DNA of 7,634 bases from Armatimonadota bacterium (GTDB lineage Bacteria > Armatimonadota > Zipacnadia > Zipacnadales > VGFC01). The position numbers were made by a program, and so were the translations under genes. The stretch covers positions 1 through 7,634 of the forward strand of contig VGFB01000164.1 of NCBI GenBank assembly GCA_016869015.1. The letters run 5' to 3'. Positions 1-6,897 of the stretch are shown piece after piece. The notes under the pieces were generated by a model that searched no databases, was not told the origin of the DNA, and saw nothing but the letters and a program-made list of their open reading frames with translations. The number at the start of each line of letters is the position of its first letter. Position 1 is the first letter of the stretch.

Positions 1-1731
1 CACCCGCTACCGCGATCAGGTCTACGAGCACCTGCAGCTCGTCGAGAGCTACCGGGAGGGCGGCCGCACCCGGCAGCGCGTGCTGCACTCGTTCGGCAAC
101 CTGGCCGGCGCGTCGGAGCGCGAGCGGCGACGGTTGGTCCTCTCGCTGAAGCGCGCCCTGGGTTTGGAGCCCGCTCCCCCTTCGGTCGCCGTCCTGGACA
201 GCCGCCGGTATGCCGATCTGCTCGCGCTGCGGAAGCTGTGGGAGGACCTCCAGCTACCCGCCCTGCTGCAGCGGCTCACGCGCGAGCGCGGGGTCGAGTT
301 CGACCTCGAGCGCATCGCCTTCCTGATGGTCGCCCATCGGCTGCTCGACCCCGGCAGCAAGCTGGCCCTGGTGCGCTGGCTGCCGCAGGTGTACCTGGAC
401 GGCTTCGACGTGGAGAGCGTCCAGGTGCAGCATTGCTACCGGGCGCTGGACCTCCTCCACGAGCAGCGGTTCGCAATCGAAGAGGCGCTCTTTCTGCGGT
501 TGAGCGATCTGTTCGAGCGCGATCTGTCGCTGGTCTTCTACGATCTGACGAGCACCTACTTCGAGGGCGACGGGCCGCCGAACGCCGCGTATGGCTACTC
601 GCGCGATCGGCGCGGCGACCAGAAGCAGCTCGTGATCGCGCTGGCGGTCGATGGTCGCGGGCTGCCGATCACCCACCTGGTCTTCCCCGGCAACCGGGTC
701 GATCATCAGACGCTGGAGGCGGCCTTGGGACACCTCCAGGAGCGCTTCCGGATCGAGCGCGCGATCTTCGTGGCCGACGGCGGCGTGATGACCGAGGCCA
801 ACGTCGACCGCCTGATCGCCTCCCCGTATCAGCACTTGATCGCGCTGCCGAAGCGCCGGGCGCTGGCCCGGAAGTTGGCCGCCCAGGTCGAGTGGACCCT
901 GGACGATGTCGTCGGCGAGAACGTCATGGCCCGGCGGATCGAGCGTGACGGCCTGACCTACCTGGTCTGCTACAACCCCGAGCGCGCCGAGCAGGAAACC
1001 CAGATCCGCCAGCGGCGCCTCGACCAGGCTCGCGAAGCGCTGGCCAACCTCCAACGGCAGGTGGCCGCCGGGACGCTGCGCGAGCACGACGCCATCATCG
1101 CCGCCGCGGCTTCGATCCTCGCCACCAGCCGCACCCGCAAGTACTTCCACACGCACTCCGCCGGCGACGGTCACTTCGAGTGGCGGCCGCACGCCGACGT
1201 GCTCGCCCAGGCGACCGCCCTCGAAGGCTACTACTTCCTGCAGACCGACGCCCCCGACCTATCGCCCGCCGCGATCCTGGGCGCCTACAAGACGCTGCAG
1301 CAGGTCGAGCACGCTTTCCGCGAACTGAAGGACACCATCGAGCTGCGTCCGCTCTACCACTACGCCGATCCCCGCGTCCGCGGGCACGTCTTCGTGTGCC
1401 TGCTGGCCTACCTCCTGGAGCGCCTGCTCGAACTGCGCCTCGACGCCGCCGGCTGCCCGCAGACCGCCCGCGTCGCCCTGGAGAAGCTCGAACCCATCCA
1501 CCTTGTCCGCACCCAGGTCGACGACCAGGCCTTCGATTGCATCACCCAACGCCGACCGCCCGGTGCCGACGCCATCCTCCGCGCCCTGAACCTCGCGCCT
1601 CTGCCCACCGTCCTCACCGCCTGACCCGCCCACCACAACCCGCTCCCGACCCCCATCCGCCCCTTGTAGTGGCAAAGGTCCGCGCTACGCCCCCCCAGAA
1701 GCCCTCTACGCAGGGCACTGTCGAAGTTGCG
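1..1731 (+). mobile_element. IS1634-type insertion sequence, left end outside window
   Basis: The element is inferred from a nearly complete IS1634-type transposase and from the abrupt loss of DUF262 homology on its right side. The right boundary is placed near 1731 because the opposite-strand DUF262 frame reads normally down to Ile-Arg-Asp and then meets TAG at 1732-1734. About 107 non-coding bases separate the transposase stop from that point. The left terminal inverted repeat and the other target-site copy lie outside the window, so the ends cannot be confirmed. The right boundary is uncertain by about ten bases. Confidence 0.6.
2..1624 (+). CDS. IS1634-type (IS4 superfamily) DDE transposase, 5' end cut by the window
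   Basis: This enzyme would cut and join the ends of its own insertion sequence. The frame is open from base 2; codons 2-79 read TRYRDQVYEHLQLVESYREG and onward, the usual start of this family. The true start is therefore a few codons to the left, not the ATG at 80. The catalytic triad is visible. The first Asp is in FYDLTSTYFEG (codon 542-544), the second in VADGG (776-778), and the Glu in YKTLQQVEHAFRELK (1307-1309). That last stretch fits the IS4 signature Y-x2-R-x3-E-x6-K, with Leu in place of Arg. A long insert rich in charged helix separates the second Asp from the Glu, as in IS1634 relatives. About 540 residues are visible, close to family size, with no frameshift, so the transposase may be active. 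Only the exact family name within the superfamily is less certain. Confidence 0.93.
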   Translation, partial: TRYRDQVYEHLQLVESYREGGRTRQRVLHSFGNLAGASERERRRLVLSLKRALGLEPAPPSVAVLDSRRYADLLALRKLWEDLQLPALLQRLTRERGVEFDLERIAFLMVAHRLLDPGSKLALVRWLPQVYLDGFDVESVQVQHCYRALDLLHEQRFAIEEALFLRLSDLFERDLSLVFYDLTSTYFEGDGPPNAAYGYSRDRRGDQKQLVIALAVDGRGLPITHLVFPGNRVDHQTLEAALGHLQERFRIERAIFVADGGVMTEANVDRLIASPYQHLIALPKRRALARKLAAQVEWTLDDVVGENVMARRIERDGLTYLVCYNPERAEQETQIRQRRLDQAREALANLQRQVAAGTLREHDAIIAAAASILATSRTRKYFHTHSAGDGHFEWRPHADVLAQATALEGYYFLQTDAPDLSPAAILGAYKTLQQVEHAFRELKDTIELRPLYHYADPRVRGHVFVCLLAYLLERLLELRLDAAGCPQTARVALEKLEPIHLVRTQVDDQAFDCITQRRPPGADAILRALNLAPLPTVLTA

Positions 1732-2016
1732 CTAGTCGCGGATTGCGGCGAGCAGAATGGTCGTGGTCGCGAGTCGCTGCTGCCCATCCGATACCTCAGT
1801 GATGCCCCCGTCGCCCGTGGTGAAGACGATTGTCCCCAGGAAGTAGCTGGCTTGCCCCGCCTCCATGGCGTGGTCCAGGTCGTCGAACAGCTCGCGCACG
1901 TGCTCCTCTTCCCAGGAGTACTCCCTCTGGTTGAGGGGAACGTGCAGCGTGTTGTGGGCTGGAACACCGCCTATGCCCTCATGCTCGAAGATGATCTTGC
2001 CTTTGGTCGATGGCAT
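1732..2016 (-). pseudogene. N-terminal fragment of a DUF262/GmrSD-type protein
   Basis: Ninety-four codons remain of a family whose members usually have 500-700 residues. Visible motifs in order are VPLNQREYSW (residues 26-35), YFLGTIVF (58-65) and DGQQR (77-81). These are the conserved core of the ParB/Srx-like nucleotide hydrolase domain shared by GmrS-type restriction proteins and other DUF262 proteins. Homology ends at LLAAIRD, followed at once by TAG. The start at 2016 is chosen because residues 1-25 resemble the usual DUF262 N terminus, while the 63 in-frame codons upstream (to 2205) look non-coding; no clear ribosome binding site is seen. The rest of the gene would lie beyond the insertion element, to the left of the window. 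The DGQQR motif is intact but the remaining hydrolase fold and the C-terminal nuclease region are missing, so the product is probably non-functional. Confidence 0.8.
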
Positions 2017-2398
2017 CGCGCGCGTCCCAAAGGGTCGCGGAGCTCGGCGATGAGACCCAGTGTGCCTCTGCGTTTGAGCCGGGCCCCGTCGGCCCACACG
2101 GTGCGCACTTCGGAGCAGACGTAGCTTGGGCTCGCGCCCGCCCTCGGTGCCAATCCCGTAATGGACACATTCGCCAACCCATCCGCAACTCCTTTCCCAA
2201 TTCACTGACCAATCGTGACTTGGCGCCTGGACGCGAGCCGGTCGCTCGAACCCAATACGCGTGGCAGGCTGACGGACAGCGTGCGGAGGCGGAGCATCCC
2301 GGGGACGGCAGTGTGCAGGGCCAGGATGCGGCCGGCGGTGACGTGCCCTGCGTAGCGGCAGCAGCAGGTGGTTCCCCTCGTCGGTCCCCTGACGCGCG
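2017..2398. other. 382-base stretch with no convincing gene
   Basis: Several short frames cross this stretch, but their translations are Arg/Pro/Ala-rich and match nothing I recognise. One minus-strand ATG at 2182-2180 has a good AAAGGAG (2189-2195) six bases upstream, but the 67-codon product looks non-coding and overlaps the start of the DUF262 fragment in another frame. No T-tract terminator is visible downstream of the UroD-like gene that ends at 2399. A GACGCGCGTC palindrome (2391-2400) overlaps the end of that gene. Confidence 0.6.
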
Positions 2399-3349
2399 TC
2401 AGAGCAGCCCCGTCTCCCGGCAGTACTCCTCCCTCACCCTCAGCATGAGCTCATAGTTCTCGAGGGGCACGCCCTTGAAGATGCAGTTGCTGGTGGTGTA
2501 GACGAAGCCGCCCGCTTCGACGCCGCCGTGTTGCAGGCAGTAGCGCGCGCTCTGCTCGATCTGCTCGGGGGTGCCGGCCTGCACGAGGGCGCAGTTGACG
2601 TTCCCGAACAGGCAGATCCGGTCCCCGTGGAGGCGCTTCACCTCGGCGATGTCGACCCCGGCCATCGGGTCCAGCGAGTGCAGCCCATCGATGCCGGTGT
2701 CGACGATCTGGTCGAGGATCGGCATGAGGTCCCCGTCGGTGTGCTTGATGGCGTAGCCGCCCGCCGCCTGGATGCCTTCGACGAGCTGCGCGAGGTACGG
2801 TGTGACGTACTCGGCGAACATGCGCGGCGAGAGGAACGGCCCGTCGTTGAAGCAGTAGTCCGCGCACATGAAGACGATCTCGGCGCCCCCACCCAGAAGT
2901 CGCTTGGCCATCTCGATGGCGCCCTCGACGCTCGCTCGCGCGTGGGCGTGGGCCTCGTCGCGCTGCTCGGTCAGCCACACCACGTGCTGCACCATCGTCT
3001 CGCCGTTGGGGATCGAGAAGGTCCCGTCTACGAAGGCGCTCAGCATGTACCGCTCGCCCGCGAGGTTGCGGATGATCTCAAAGGAGCGCAGCTGATCCTC
3101 GAGCCCCAGCCAGTGCAGCCCGGTGATGGCCGACCACTGGAACCGCTCGGCGATCCGCACCCAGTGCTCGGCGTTCTCGTGCAGCCGCCGGTCGCGGTCG
3201 GCCTCGGACACGCCTTCGAGGTGCTGCGCCCGCAGCGCCTCTGTCCCCAGCAGCTCCTGGCTGAGTTGGAACTCCAGCTCGCAGTGGGGGACGAGGCCCT
3301 CGGGTCGTCTCAGCGCCAGGGCCTCGATGAGGGCTTCACGCGGCGTCAT
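2399..3349 (-). CDS. Uroporphyrinogen decarboxylase-like (UroD/MtaA superfamily) protein, not HemE
   Basis: A 316-residue cytoplasmic TIM-barrel protein of the UroD superfamily, which includes HemE and the methyltransferases MtaA and CmuA. Superfamily features are DGPFLSPRMFAEYV (169-182), KHTDGD (202-207), DGLHSLDPMAGVDI (221-234), FGNVNC (248-253) and TTSNCIFKGVPLENY (285-299). The N-terminal HemE signature for substrate binding (RQAGRYLPEY-like) is absent, so a role in haem synthesis is unlikely. Where MtaA has a zinc-binding His-x-Cys, this protein has His203-Thr-Asp205; His203 and Cys289 may be the remaining ligands. The substrate is unknown. The start at 3349 is preceded by GGAGG (3356-3360) six bases away, which decides against a longer reading to 3445. 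It is last in a likely three-gene operon, 16 bases after the preceding stop. Confidence 0.88.
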   Translation of the reverse strand: MTPREALIEALALRRPEGLVPHCELEFQLSQELLGTEALRAQHLEGVSEADRDRRLHENAEHWVRIAERFQWSAITGLHWLGLEDQLRSFEIIRNLAGERYMLSAFVDGTFSIPNGETMVQHVVWLTEQRDEAHAHARASVEGAIEMAKRLLGGGAEIVFMCADYCFNDGPFLSPRMFAEYVTPYLAQLVEGIQAAGGYAIKHTDGDLMPILDQIVDTGIDGLHSLDPMAGVDIAEVKRLHGDRICLFGNVNCALVQAGTPEQIEQSARYCLQHGGVEAGGFVYTTSNCIFKGVPLENYELMLRVREEYCRETGLL

Positions 3350-3355
3350 GGGGGG

Positions 3356-3360
3356 CCTCC
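3356..3360 (-). promoter_or_regulatory. Ribosome binding site of the UroD-like gene
   Basis: GGAGG on the minus strand lies six bases before the ATG at 3349-3347. It sits in the 16-base gap after the upstream gene's stop and fixes the start codon. Confidence 0.8.
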
Positions 3361-3365
3361 GTCGT

Positions 3366-4040
3366 TCAGCGCAGCAGCCACGCCAGCATGGCCTCCAGCA
3401 GCGCCATCTCGCTGTCGTTGGGCGCGGCGTCGGACCGCTGGGCATCCACGCCCAGTGCGAGGCCGCAGGCCAGCACCCGTCCCGTCTCGAACGCGGCGCC
3501 GGTGACCGCCGGCTTCCCGCTCTCCGCGCTCACCGCCAGGACGGTCATCTCCGCGCGGATGCAGGGCTGCAGGAGGATGTGCTCGGGGAACGAGGGGGTC
3601 ACGCGGACGCGCGGCGGAGACCCGTCGGGCGACCACACGAGGTCGACCGGCGTTCCCGACACGTGGGCCGTGCCCCCGGAGCAGACCCAGGGGAACAGCA
3701 CCGGGTGGTTCCGGTAGCCGACGGCGTCGTGGGTCAGGATCAGCCGACCCCCGGCGCCCACCCAGTCCCAGATGATCCAGCACTGCTGCTTCGTGAAGGT
3801 CGCCGGCATCCGGCGCTCGGGGAAGATCAGGGCCTCGCAGGGGGCCAGGGTTGCTGCCGAGACCCCCTCCAGCGAGGCAACCTGGGCGCCGCCCAGCAGA
3901 CGCACGGCCGCCGGCAGCGATCGGCTGCCCAGCCCGCCCTCGACGATGCCGACCCGAGGCGCGCCCGCCGGCCCCTCGAACACGGGGTCGGCGAACGCCT
4001 CCTCCTCGCGCTTCACATCTCGACCTTCAAGCCCACGCAT
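3366..4040 (-). CDS. ThuA/class I glutamine amidotransferase-like protein, function unknown
   Basis: The product has 224 residues with no signal peptide or membrane segment, so it is probably cytoplasmic. It has the rhythm of a flavodoxin-like/class I amidotransferase fold: a strand at PRVGIVEGG (28-36), a strand at EALIFPE (69-75), WDWVGAGGRLILTHDAVGY (91-109), and a C-terminal GRVLACGLALGVDA (187-200) followed by a helix. GGRLILTHDAVGY resembles ThuA-like and beta-galactosidase trimerisation-like domains. No nucleophilic-elbow Cys or Cys-His-Glu triad is apparent, so amidotransferase activity is not expected. ATG at 4040 is preceded by GAGG eight bases upstream. It lies 31 bases after the dehydrogenase stop and 16 before the UroD-like start, which suggests shared transcription. 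The family call is by fold-level resemblance only. Confidence 0.65.
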   Translation of the reverse strand: MRGLEGRDVKREEEAFADPVFEGPAGAPRVGIVEGGLGSRSLPAAVRLLGGAQVASLEGVSAATLAPCEALIFPERRMPATFTKQQCWIIWDWVGAGGRLILTHDAVGYRNHPVLFPWVCSGGTAHVSGTPVDLVWSPDGSPPRVRVTPSFPEHILLQPCIRAEMTVLAVSAESGKPAVTGAAFETGRVLACGLALGVDAQRSDAAPNDSEMALLEAMLAWLLR

Positions 4041-4051
4041 CTAGGCGACCT

Positions 4052-4078
4052 CAGGTGACAGGTGACGCGGGTCACCTG
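4052..4078. repeat. Perfect 8-bp hairpin with an extra direct copy, between two operon genes
   Basis: CAGGTGAC occurs at 4052-4059 and again at 4059-4066 (sharing one C). Its reverse complement GTCACCTG is at 4071-4078, giving a perfect 8-bp stem with a 4-base loop (4067-4070). On the transcribed (minus) strand the hairpin includes the TGA of the dehydrogenase gene and lies just upstream of the ribosome binding site of the next gene. There is no T tract, so it is not a classical terminator. An RNA-processing or stability element, or a protein-binding site, is possible. Confidence 0.5.
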
Positions 4079-5049
4079 CCCTGATAGACTTCCGGGTTTA
4101 CCACGTGCGCCGGTCGCTCGCCGCTCAGGACCGCCACCAGATTCTCGGCGGCCGCGCGGTTCACGGCGCGCACGGTCTCGGCGGAGTTGAACGCGCTGTG
4201 CGGCGTCAGGATGCAGTTCGGCGCGTCGCGCAGACAGTAATCGCCCCCGGGCGGCTCGCACCGGTGCGCATCCATCGCCGCGCCGGCGATCCGCCCTTCC
4301 GCCAGAGCCCGCCCCAGCGCGGCCTCATCGACCAGCCGTCCGCGCGCCGTGTTGACCAGGTAGCTCGTGGGCTTCATCGCCGCGAGTTCCGCCGCGCCGA
4401 TCATGCTGTCGTTGGCGTCGTCGGCTGAGGCGTGCAGGGTGACGAAGTCGCTCTCCCGCAGCAGGGCGTCCAGATCGACCAGGGCGACTCCCAGCTCCTC
4501 CGCCGCACCGGCGTTGGGCGCCGGGTCGTAGGCCAGCACCCGCATCCCGAAGCCCTGCGCGCGTCGGGCGACGGTGCGCCCGATCGCGCCGAAGCCCACG
4601 ATCCCCAGCGTCTTCCGGCACAGGTTCACGCCGCCGATCTCGTCCCAGCTCCCCGAGCACATGACATCGGTGCAGCGCCGGAAGTTCCTCGCCAGCACCA
4701 ACATCAGCATGAACGCGAAATCCGCCACCGCATCGGCCGTCAGCCCCGGCGTGTTGGTCACCACGACGCCGTGCTCCGCCGCCGCCTGCAGGTCGATCGC
4801 ATCGACGCCGATCCCCCATCGGGAGATCGCCTTCAGCCCGTCGACGCGCTCGAAGACCTCCCGGGTGAAGCGATCGTTCCCTGCGATGCAGCCGTCGATG
4901 CCCGGCAGCGCCCGGACTAGCTCCTCGGCCTCCAGCAGCCGCCACTCCGGGCTCTCCAGCACCTCGTAGCCCGCGGTCAACAGCGGCTCGGCCGCCTCGG
5001 GCATCTCGCGCCGGAAGGCCCGCGCCAGGACCATCACTCTCGGTTTCAT
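4072..5049 (-). CDS. D-2-hydroxyacid dehydrogenase (phosphoglycerate dehydrogenase-like)
   Basis: This 325-residue NAD-dependent cytoplasmic enzyme interconverts a 2-hydroxyacid and its 2-ketoacid. The substrate-binding half carries SRWGIGVDAIDL (76-87). The Rossmann core is GIVGFGAIGRTVARRAQGFG (149-168, glycines 152, 154 and 157), with the following acidic residue Asp175 in AYDP pointing to NAD rather than NADP. The catalytic set is present: Arg236 in NTARG, Glu265 in CEPP and His284 in TPH. It is of usual length for the short form and lacks the C-terminal ACT domain of some SerA enzymes, so serine synthesis is not implied. The start at MKPRV is chosen over an upstream ATG at 5103 because the chain begins directly with a beta strand; the ribosome binding site is weak. 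It is the first gene of the likely minus-strand operon, divergent from the secreted-protein gene. Confidence 0.92.
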   Translation of the reverse strand: MKPRVMVLARAFRREMPEAAEPLLTAGYEVLESPEWRLLEAEELVRALPGIDGCIAGNDRFTREVFERVDGLKAISRWGIGVDAIDLQAAAEHGVVVTNTPGLTADAVADFAFMLMLVLARNFRRCTDVMCSGSWDEIGGVNLCRKTLGIVGFGAIGRTVARRAQGFGMRVLAYDPAPNAGAAEELGVALVDLDALLRESDFVTLHASADDANDSMIGAAELAAMKPTSYLVNTARGRLVDEAALGRALAEGRIAGAAMDAHRCEPPGGDYCLRDAPNCILTPHSAFNSAETVRAVNRAAAENLVAVLSGERPAHVVNPEVYQGR

Positions 5050-5093
5050 GGGGCTATCTTGGCCTGCCTTCAGGGAGCGCGGCGCCCACGCGG

Positions 5094-5121
5094 TTGAGAC
5101 CAACTCGACGGGACGTACTAT
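5094..5121 (+). promoter_or_regulatory. Possible sigma-70 promoter of the secreted-protein gene
   Basis: TTGAGA (5094-5099, five of six matches to the -35 consensus), a 16-base spacer, and TACTAT (5116-5121, four of six matches to the -10). It would give a leader of roughly 135 bases before the ATG at 5264. Sigma factors of this organism are unknown, so this is tentative. Confidence 0.35.
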
Positions 5122-5138
5122 TCGCGGCCCGCCGCGAA
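5121..5138. repeat. Operator-like palindrome at the possible promoter
   Basis: TTCGCGGC, two bases, then GCCGCGAA form a perfect 8+8 inverted repeat. It begins at the last base of the proposed -10 box and covers the expected transcription start. A further CCGCGAA half-site occurs at 5181-5187. Position and symmetry suit a repressor site, although a small RNA hairpin is equally possible. Confidence 0.4.
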
Positions 5139-5157
5139 GGACCTCCGCGCTGCCCGC

Positions 5158-5179
5158 CGGGGGATGATTTCCTCCCCCG
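5158..5179. repeat. Leader hairpin upstream of the secreted-protein gene
   Basis: CGGGGGA (5158-5164) pairs perfectly with TCCCCCG (5173-5179) across an 8-base loop. It lies in the presumed 5' leader of the gene starting at 5264, after the palindrome at 5121-5138. No T tract follows. Confidence 0.4.
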
Positions 5180-5263
5180 ACCGCGAAGTAGGGCGCAACA
5201 CGGGGGACCGCTCATTCGTCTGATGGTTCAGAGTCGGCCGCTCACCAGCGTGGGGGTGACGGG

Positions 5264-6769
5264 ATGCAGCGCCTGGGTCCTCGCCACATGTTCGTCGTCG
5301 TTGCGCTCGTTACGACGAGCGCCGCCGTGTCGAGCCAGCCGGCCGTGGATCGCGTCGACCCAACCGCGGTGGCGACGGCCTACGTTCAGGCCTGTCGCGA
5401 CGGCGACCTGGAGACGGCCTTGTCCCTGCTGCAGCCCGATGAGCGCCTCGAGGCCGAGCTTCGGGACATGGTCGGGTCCTTCTCCGAGGAGGGCGGCCCG
5501 GGGCGCAAGGAGATGACCCTCGGCGACTTCGCCATGGAGTTGCAGTTCATGCCGATGGCCTTCGCGGTGGATCGCGTCCTCCTCTCCTCCCAGGCGGAGG
5601 GCGATCGAGCCCAGGTGGCGTTCCGCACCACATGGCCCGCCGAGCAGCAGATCGTCCTCACGCGCGCCGAAGACGGCACCTGGTCCATCGACCTCCTCGC
5701 TTCGCTCAGGGCCACCAATTCGCAAGGGGTGTCATGGTTGGCCGAGGAGATGCACCTGGACGAAGCCGCCATCGAGGGGCCGCCCCAAGCTACGGTCGCC
5801 ATGCCCGGCGAGGTGGCTCCTGGCGCTCTGGAGGCGTACCAGTCCATGGACGTCCTCGGGCGGTTGGTCGAGGCCCTGGGGGATTACGCCCGTGACCACG
5901 ACGGCTGCCTGCCTCCTGCGGAGACGTGGGTGGATGAGCTCGAGCTGTACACGCTCGATCGCTCGGCTTTCCGCAGCCCCGGCGCCCCCGACCTTGCCTA
6001 CGGGTTTGCGATGAACCCGGCGGCGGGAGGCCGCAAGCTGGACGACGCCGAGGCCGGAGCGGAGGAGGAGTTCCTCGTCCTGTTCGAGTGGCCGGGCGGC
6101 GAGCGCAATGCGACGGCAACCCCCGAGCAGCTTGCCGAGGCCGGTTCCTTCTGGCCCGACGGCAGCGTCGCCTTCCTCAGTTCGTGGCGGCTGGCGGGCG
6201 CCCTGCCCAAGGGCATGACGCTGGAGGAAGCGCGCGCCGGGTTGGGGGAGGGCCCTGGGGTGGAGTTCGCGGAGGGTGAAGAGGCTCAGATGCACGCCTA
6301 CATCTGCGAGGCGAATCTGGAGATCCTCGCCCGGGCGGCTCGCCGGTACGCCCGGGAACACGGCGGCAGGCTGCCGGCGGCCGAGTCCTGGCAGGACGAC
6401 CTCGCCCCCTACATCCTCCTCGACCGGGAGCAGGACCCGTGGGGTGGGGGAGACCCCGCCGAGCCCGAGCCCTATCACTGCCCCGCGGCGCCGGACATCG
6501 GGTTCGGTTACGCGATCAACGCCGCCATCGCGGGGAAGAGCGCGCTCGACCTGACGGACCAGGACACGCTGGTGCTTTTCTTCGAGTCCGCCCTCGACGT
6601 CCCGAATGCTGCCGGTGATCCCGAGACCGACCAGTGCAATCCCCCTCGGCACAGGATGCCGTGGGGCGACGAGCACAATCAGATCGCCTTCCTCACGGGC
6701 GAGACGAGCCGCTCGGGCGGGGCCGACGGTCCAGGCACCGAACCCGAAGCGCCCATGGCCGACGAATGA
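5264..6769 (+). CDS. Secreted protein: NTF2-like region plus two pseudopilin/DUF1559-like repeats
   Basis: 501 residues, function unknown. A basic N terminus and hydrophobic segment (FVVVALVTTSAAV, 10-22) indicate a signal peptide; no lipobox Cys is seen. Residues about 32-146 (AVATAYVQACRDGDLETALS, then GDRAQVAF and DGTWSIDLL) resemble NTF2/DUF4878-like domains. Two diverged copies of a second module follow, about 196-308 and 347-480. Each has a helix with YAR(D/E)H, then LP.AE.W..(E/D)L..Y, PD..(Y/F)G(F/Y)A(M/I)N, a strand LVLF(F)E, and a terminal (D/N)..(V/I)AFL. This matches the C-terminal part of DUF1559-like secreted proteins, without their N-terminal pilin methylation motif. The tail (480-501) is acidic and low complexity. 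The GGGGGTGA before ATG 5264 supports this start; Met9 (5288) is an alternative. It stands alone and divergent from the dehydrogenase operon. Confidence 0.85.
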   Translation: MQRLGPRHMFVVVALVTTSAAVSSQPAVDRVDPTAVATAYVQACRDGDLETALSLLQPDERLEAELRDMVGSFSEEGGPGRKEMTLGDFAMELQFMPMAFAVDRVLLSSQAEGDRAQVAFRTTWPAEQQIVLTRAEDGTWSIDLLASLRATNSQGVSWLAEEMHLDEAAIEGPPQATVAMPGEVAPGALEAYQSMDVLGRLVEALGDYARDHDGCLPPAETWVDELELYTLDRSAFRSPGAPDLAYGFAMNPAAGGRKLDDAEAGAEEEFLVLFEWPGGERNATATPEQLAEAGSFWPDGSVAFLSSWRLAGALPKGMTLEEARAGLGEGPGVEFAEGEEAQMHAYICEANLEILARAARRYAREHGGRLPAAESWQDDLAPYILLDREQDPWGGGDPAEPEPYHCPAAPDIGFGYAINAAIAGKSALDLTDQDTLVLFFESALDVPNAAGDPETDQCNPPRHRMPWGDEHNQIAFLTGETSRSGGADGPGTEPEAPMADE

Positions 6770-6775
6770 GTTGCC

Positions 6776-6798
6776 CGTCCCCCGGGAACTGGGGGACG
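6776..6798 (+). terminator. GC-rich hairpin just after the secreted-protein gene, terminator-like
   Basis: CGTCCCCC (6776-6783) pairs perfectly with GGGGGACG (6791-6798) across a 7-base loop, starting seven bases after the stop codon. Placement suits transcription termination, but the T tract of an intrinsic terminator is absent (GTGTGACC follows). It may act only as a 3'-end stabiliser. Confidence 0.45.
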
Positions 6799-6897
6799 TG
6801 TGACCACCTGCCTCAGGCCGGGGTCACTGCGTTCCGGAGGAGGGGCCGCATGCGAAGCATCCGGCCCGTCGCGGCTGTGCCGTCAGACCGCCTCCCC

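Noticed and set aside
254..1192. 312-codon minus-strand frame inside the transposase
   Set aside because: It is a high-GC shadow; the plus strand carries conserved DDE motifs throughout.
1979..2182. 67-codon minus-strand frame with AAAGGAG six bases before its ATG
   Set aside because: Despite the good ribosome binding site, the product is low-complexity Arg/Ala/Pro/Ser-rich and runs out of frame into the DUF262 fragment. It may be a decayed remnant.
2017..2205. N-terminal extension of the DUF262 fragment to 2205
   Set aside because: Its composition looks non-coding and the residues after Met at 2016 already resemble a normal DUF262 N terminus.
2391..2400. GACGCGCGTC palindrome as a terminator of the minus-strand operon
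   Set aside because: It is only a self-complementary 10-mer without a loop, overlaps the stop codon, and is not followed by a T tract.
2399..3349. Annotation as hemE, uroporphyrinogen decarboxylase of haem synthesis
   Set aside because: The RQAGRYLPEY-like N-terminal substrate-binding signature is missing and the chain has the KHTDGD and DPMAG pattern of the MtaA-like branch.
3350..3445. N-terminal extension of the UroD-like protein to an ATG at 3445
   Set aside because: The extension is Arg/Cys/Trp/Pro-rich, overlaps the upstream gene, and GGAGG is correctly placed for the ATG at 3349.
2528..3505. 325-codon plus-strand frame opposite the UroD-like gene
   Set aside because: The opposite strand shows clear UroD superfamily motifs and a good ribosome binding site; this frame shows no recognisable motif.
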